Origin: an uncultured cyanobacterium
GTDB taxonomy: Bacteria; Cyanobacteriota; Cyanobacteriia; Thermostichales; Thermostichaceae
Direction: 5' to 3'
DNA: 64,000 bases
NCBI GenBank assembly: GCA_937944885.1
Contig: CALFBB010000005.1
Location: forward strand, 1 to 64,000
The translations under genes and the position numbers were made by a program. Under the pieces are notes generated by a model. It was given only the letters and a program-made list of their open reading frames with translations. It searched no databases and had not been told where the DNA came from. Shown here piece after piece: positions 62,293-64,000 of this stretch (position 1 is the stretch's first letter; each line of letters begins with the position of its first letter).

Positions 62293-64000
62293 GTGGTTTG
62301 TGAACTTTCTCGCAGCCGTGATGGGCAGGTGGAAACCTGCTTACCGAGGCTATCTGCTCAATGCGCCGAGAATAGGTCGGTGCCAACAGACACCTCTAAA
62401 CAAGGGATCCCACTTCACCCTTTGGATCCCCTTACTGCTGCCGAAATTCAAGAGACGGTGCAGATCCTGCGCCAGCAACGGCCCATTACAGATCAATGGC
62501 GCTTCGTCACCATCCAACTCCAAGAACCGGATCGCCGCTGGATGTCCACTTGGCAGCCGGGCCAAGCTTGGGATCGGCAGGCTTTTGTGGTGCTTCTGGA
62601 TCGCACCGACGGCAGCACTTATGAGGCGGTGGTTTCTCTTTCCCAACACCAGGTGTGCTCCTGGCGGTTAATTCCAGGGGTGCAACCGGGTCTGTTGGAT
62701 GATGAGGTGTATGAATGTGATCGCTTACTCAAGGAGGATCCTACTTTTTTGGCTGCTCTAGAGCGGCGGGGGATTTTCGATATCAGCCTGGTAATGGTGG
62801 ATTACTGGACCGTTGGTCAGTTTGGGATCCCAGAAGAACAGGGGCAACGGCTGGTGCGGGGGCTGTGTTTTCTGCGCTCAGAACCCTGTGATAACGGCTA
62901 CGCCCGCCCAATTGAGGGTCTGTACCCTTGGATTGAGCTCAATCGCATGCAAGTGATCAAGGTTGAGGACCGCGGCATTTGGCCGCTACCACCGGAATCA
63001 GGCAACTTTGATGAACTGTTTATCAAGGATTTTCGCACCGACCTCCAACCGCTGGAGATCACGCAGCCCCAAGGGGTGAGCTTCCAGGTGGAAGGCCACC
63101 ACATCCGCTGGCAAAAGTGGGATCTGCGCATCAGCTTCAACCCGCGGGAGGGCTTGGTGCTCCATCAGGTGGGCTATGAAGATCAAGGCTTGCCAGAGTC
63201 TGGTGAGCAAAGTCGGATCCGCCCCATTCTCCACCGGGCCTCAGTGGTGGAAATGGTGGTGCCCTATGGGGATCCCCGCGATCCTCACTTTCGCAAAAAT
63301 GCCTTTGATGTAGGGGAATACGCCATTGGGATGCAGGCCAACTCTCTGCAACTGGGGTGCGATTGCCTTGGGGAGATCTATTACTTCGATGCTTGCCTAC
63401 ACACCAACAGTGGCGAGCCCATGCTCCTGAAAAATGCCGTCTGTATGCATGAAGAGGACTTCGGCATTCTGTGGAAACACAGTGACTGGCGCACCGAACG
63501 GGCACAGGTCCGCCGTTCCCGACGACTGGTGCTCTCGTTTTTTACAACCATCGGTAACTACGACTACGGCTTTTTCTGGTACTTCTACCAAGACGGCACC
63601 ATTGAGTTCGAGGCTAAGCTGACAGGCATTATCAATACCTGTGCCACCCTGCCCGGTGAGGAGCCAGAGTTTGGCACCCTGGTGGCCCCCCAGTTATCCG
63701 GCTTGAACCACCAACACTTTTTCACGGTGCGGCTGGATATGGCGGTGGATGGAGAGCAAAACTCTCTGTACGAGGTGCACGCCCAAGCTTTGCCCTTTGG
63801 CCCCGACAACCCTTACGGCAATGCCTTTCGCCCTCAGGCGACCTTGCTGAAAACGGAGCAGGAAGCAGCCCAAACGGTGGATCCCTTACGGGGCCGTTAC
63901 TGGAAAATTATCAACCCGCAAAAGCACAACCGTCTGGGGCAACCGGTAGGATACAAGCTTTTGCCGGGAGAGAATGTCCAGCTTCTGGCCCAACCGGGCT
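62293..64000 (+). CDS. Copper amine oxidase (5' part; truncated by window end)
   Basis: A quinoprotein oxidase that converts primary amines to aldehydes, H2O2 and ammonia. The frame runs open from 62239 to the window end, about 570 codons of a typical 640-650. HPLDPLTAAEIQETVQILR is the usual N-terminus. The topaquinone site is the first Tyr of TTIGNYDYGFF, and the catalytic Asp probably lies in EIYYFDACLHTNSGEP. QLSGLNHQHFF includes copper-ligand histidines. There is no in-frame ATG before the domain; GTG codons at 62293, 62329 or 62380 could serve as start. Confidence 0.9.
   Translation, partial: MVCELSRSRDGQVETCLPRLSAQCAENRSVPTDTSKQGIPLHPLDPLTAAEIQETVQILRQQRPITDQWRFVTIQLQEPDRRWMSTWQPGQAWDRQAFVVLLDRTDGSTYEAVVSLSQHQVCSWRLIPGVQPGLLDDEVYECDRLLKEDPTFLAALERRGIFDISLVMVDYWTVGQFGIPEEQGQRLVRGLCFLRSEPCDNGYARPIEGLYPWIELNRMQVIKVEDRGIWPLPPESGNFDELFIKDFRTDLQPLEITQPQGVSFQVEGHHIRWQKWDLRISFNPREGLVLHQVGYEDQGLPESGEQSRIRPILHRASVVEMVVPYGDPRDPHFRKNAFDVGEYAIGMQANSLQLGCDCLGEIYYFDACLHTNSGEPMLLKNAVCMHEEDFGILWKHSDWRTERAQVRRSRRLVLSFFTTIGNYDYGFFWYFYQDGTIEFEAKLTGIINTCATLPGEEPEFGTLVAPQLSGLNHQHFFTVRLDMAVDGEQNSLYEVHAQALPFGPDNPYGNAFRPQATLLKTEQEAAQTVDPLRGRYWKIINPQKHNRLGQPVGYKLLPGENVQLLAQPG

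Overview
The window is chromosomal DNA of a unicellular, non-heterocystous cyanobacterium. It carries cytochrome b6f genes (petC-petA), a phycobilisome core linker (apcE), an NDH-1 subunit (ndhO), a complete beta-carboxysome operon (ccmK-ccmK-ccmL-ccmM-ccmN-ccmO), photosynthetic GAPDH (gap2), the proton-extrusion protein PxcA, a cyanobacterial glucolipid synthase (mgdA) and a GUN4 protein. The palindrome GGATCC, usually as GGGATCCC, is strikingly over-represented, while the usual cyanobacterial HIP1 octamer GCGATCGC was not noticed. From memory this points to the hot-spring Synechococcus (JA / Thermostichus-like) lineage; that placement is inference.

Layout. 0.3-6.0 kb: petC-petA with a clear terminator, a divergent DUF3067 gene, a DUF815 ATPase, a small membrane protein and an exported FAD oxidoreductase. 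6.0-6.7 kb: a gene-free block rich in perfect stem-loops. 6.7-15 kb: TPR/GT61 glycosyltransferase, apcE with its terminator, ruvB, an ABC ATPase without a permease, and an OmpR-type regulator. 15-20 kb: a small membrane protein, an SH3b protein, then a nickel/cobalt ECF uptake cluster (lipoprotein, NikL-like, CbiM, CbiQ) preceded by a 99-bp leader with three perfect hairpins. 20-36 kb: queA, a secreted protein, rhodanese, DUF721/DciA-like, pxcA, carotenoid oxygenase, ffh, a Uma2-family relic, trmL, galE, gap2, an S9 peptidase, ndhO, ftsQ, and a CbiO-type ATPase that may complete the distant ECF transporter. 36.7-41.4 kb: the ccm operon. 41.4-42.1 kb: the SRP RNA gene (ffs) and a phasin-like gene. 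42-51 kb: serS, ilvC, mgdA, ylqD, hemC, purC and a polyprenyl-phosphate sugar transferase. 51-58.6 kb: GUN4, DUF1995, a decayed ABC permease, a TPP riboswitch with thiC, a 2-TM/RCK potassium-channel-like gene, cinA and a DUF318 permease. 59-64 kb: tRNA-Arg(UCU), a hybrid-input histidine kinase, a long leader, and the 5' part of a copper amine oxidase cut by the window end.

Functionally this is mostly core photosynthetic and housekeeping DNA, with no phage, plasmid, CRISPR or intact insertion sequence. Both parts of the minimal SRP, protein (ffh) and RNA (ffs), are present. The unexplained signals are non-coding: the stem-loop-rich 6.2-6.7 kb block, the hairpin leader of the Ni/Co cluster, and a recurrent pattern of short (10-15 bp) perfect or near-perfect tandem duplications, mostly between genes. 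Several genes have TTG or GTG starts; for some a Shine-Dalgarno sequence supports the choice.
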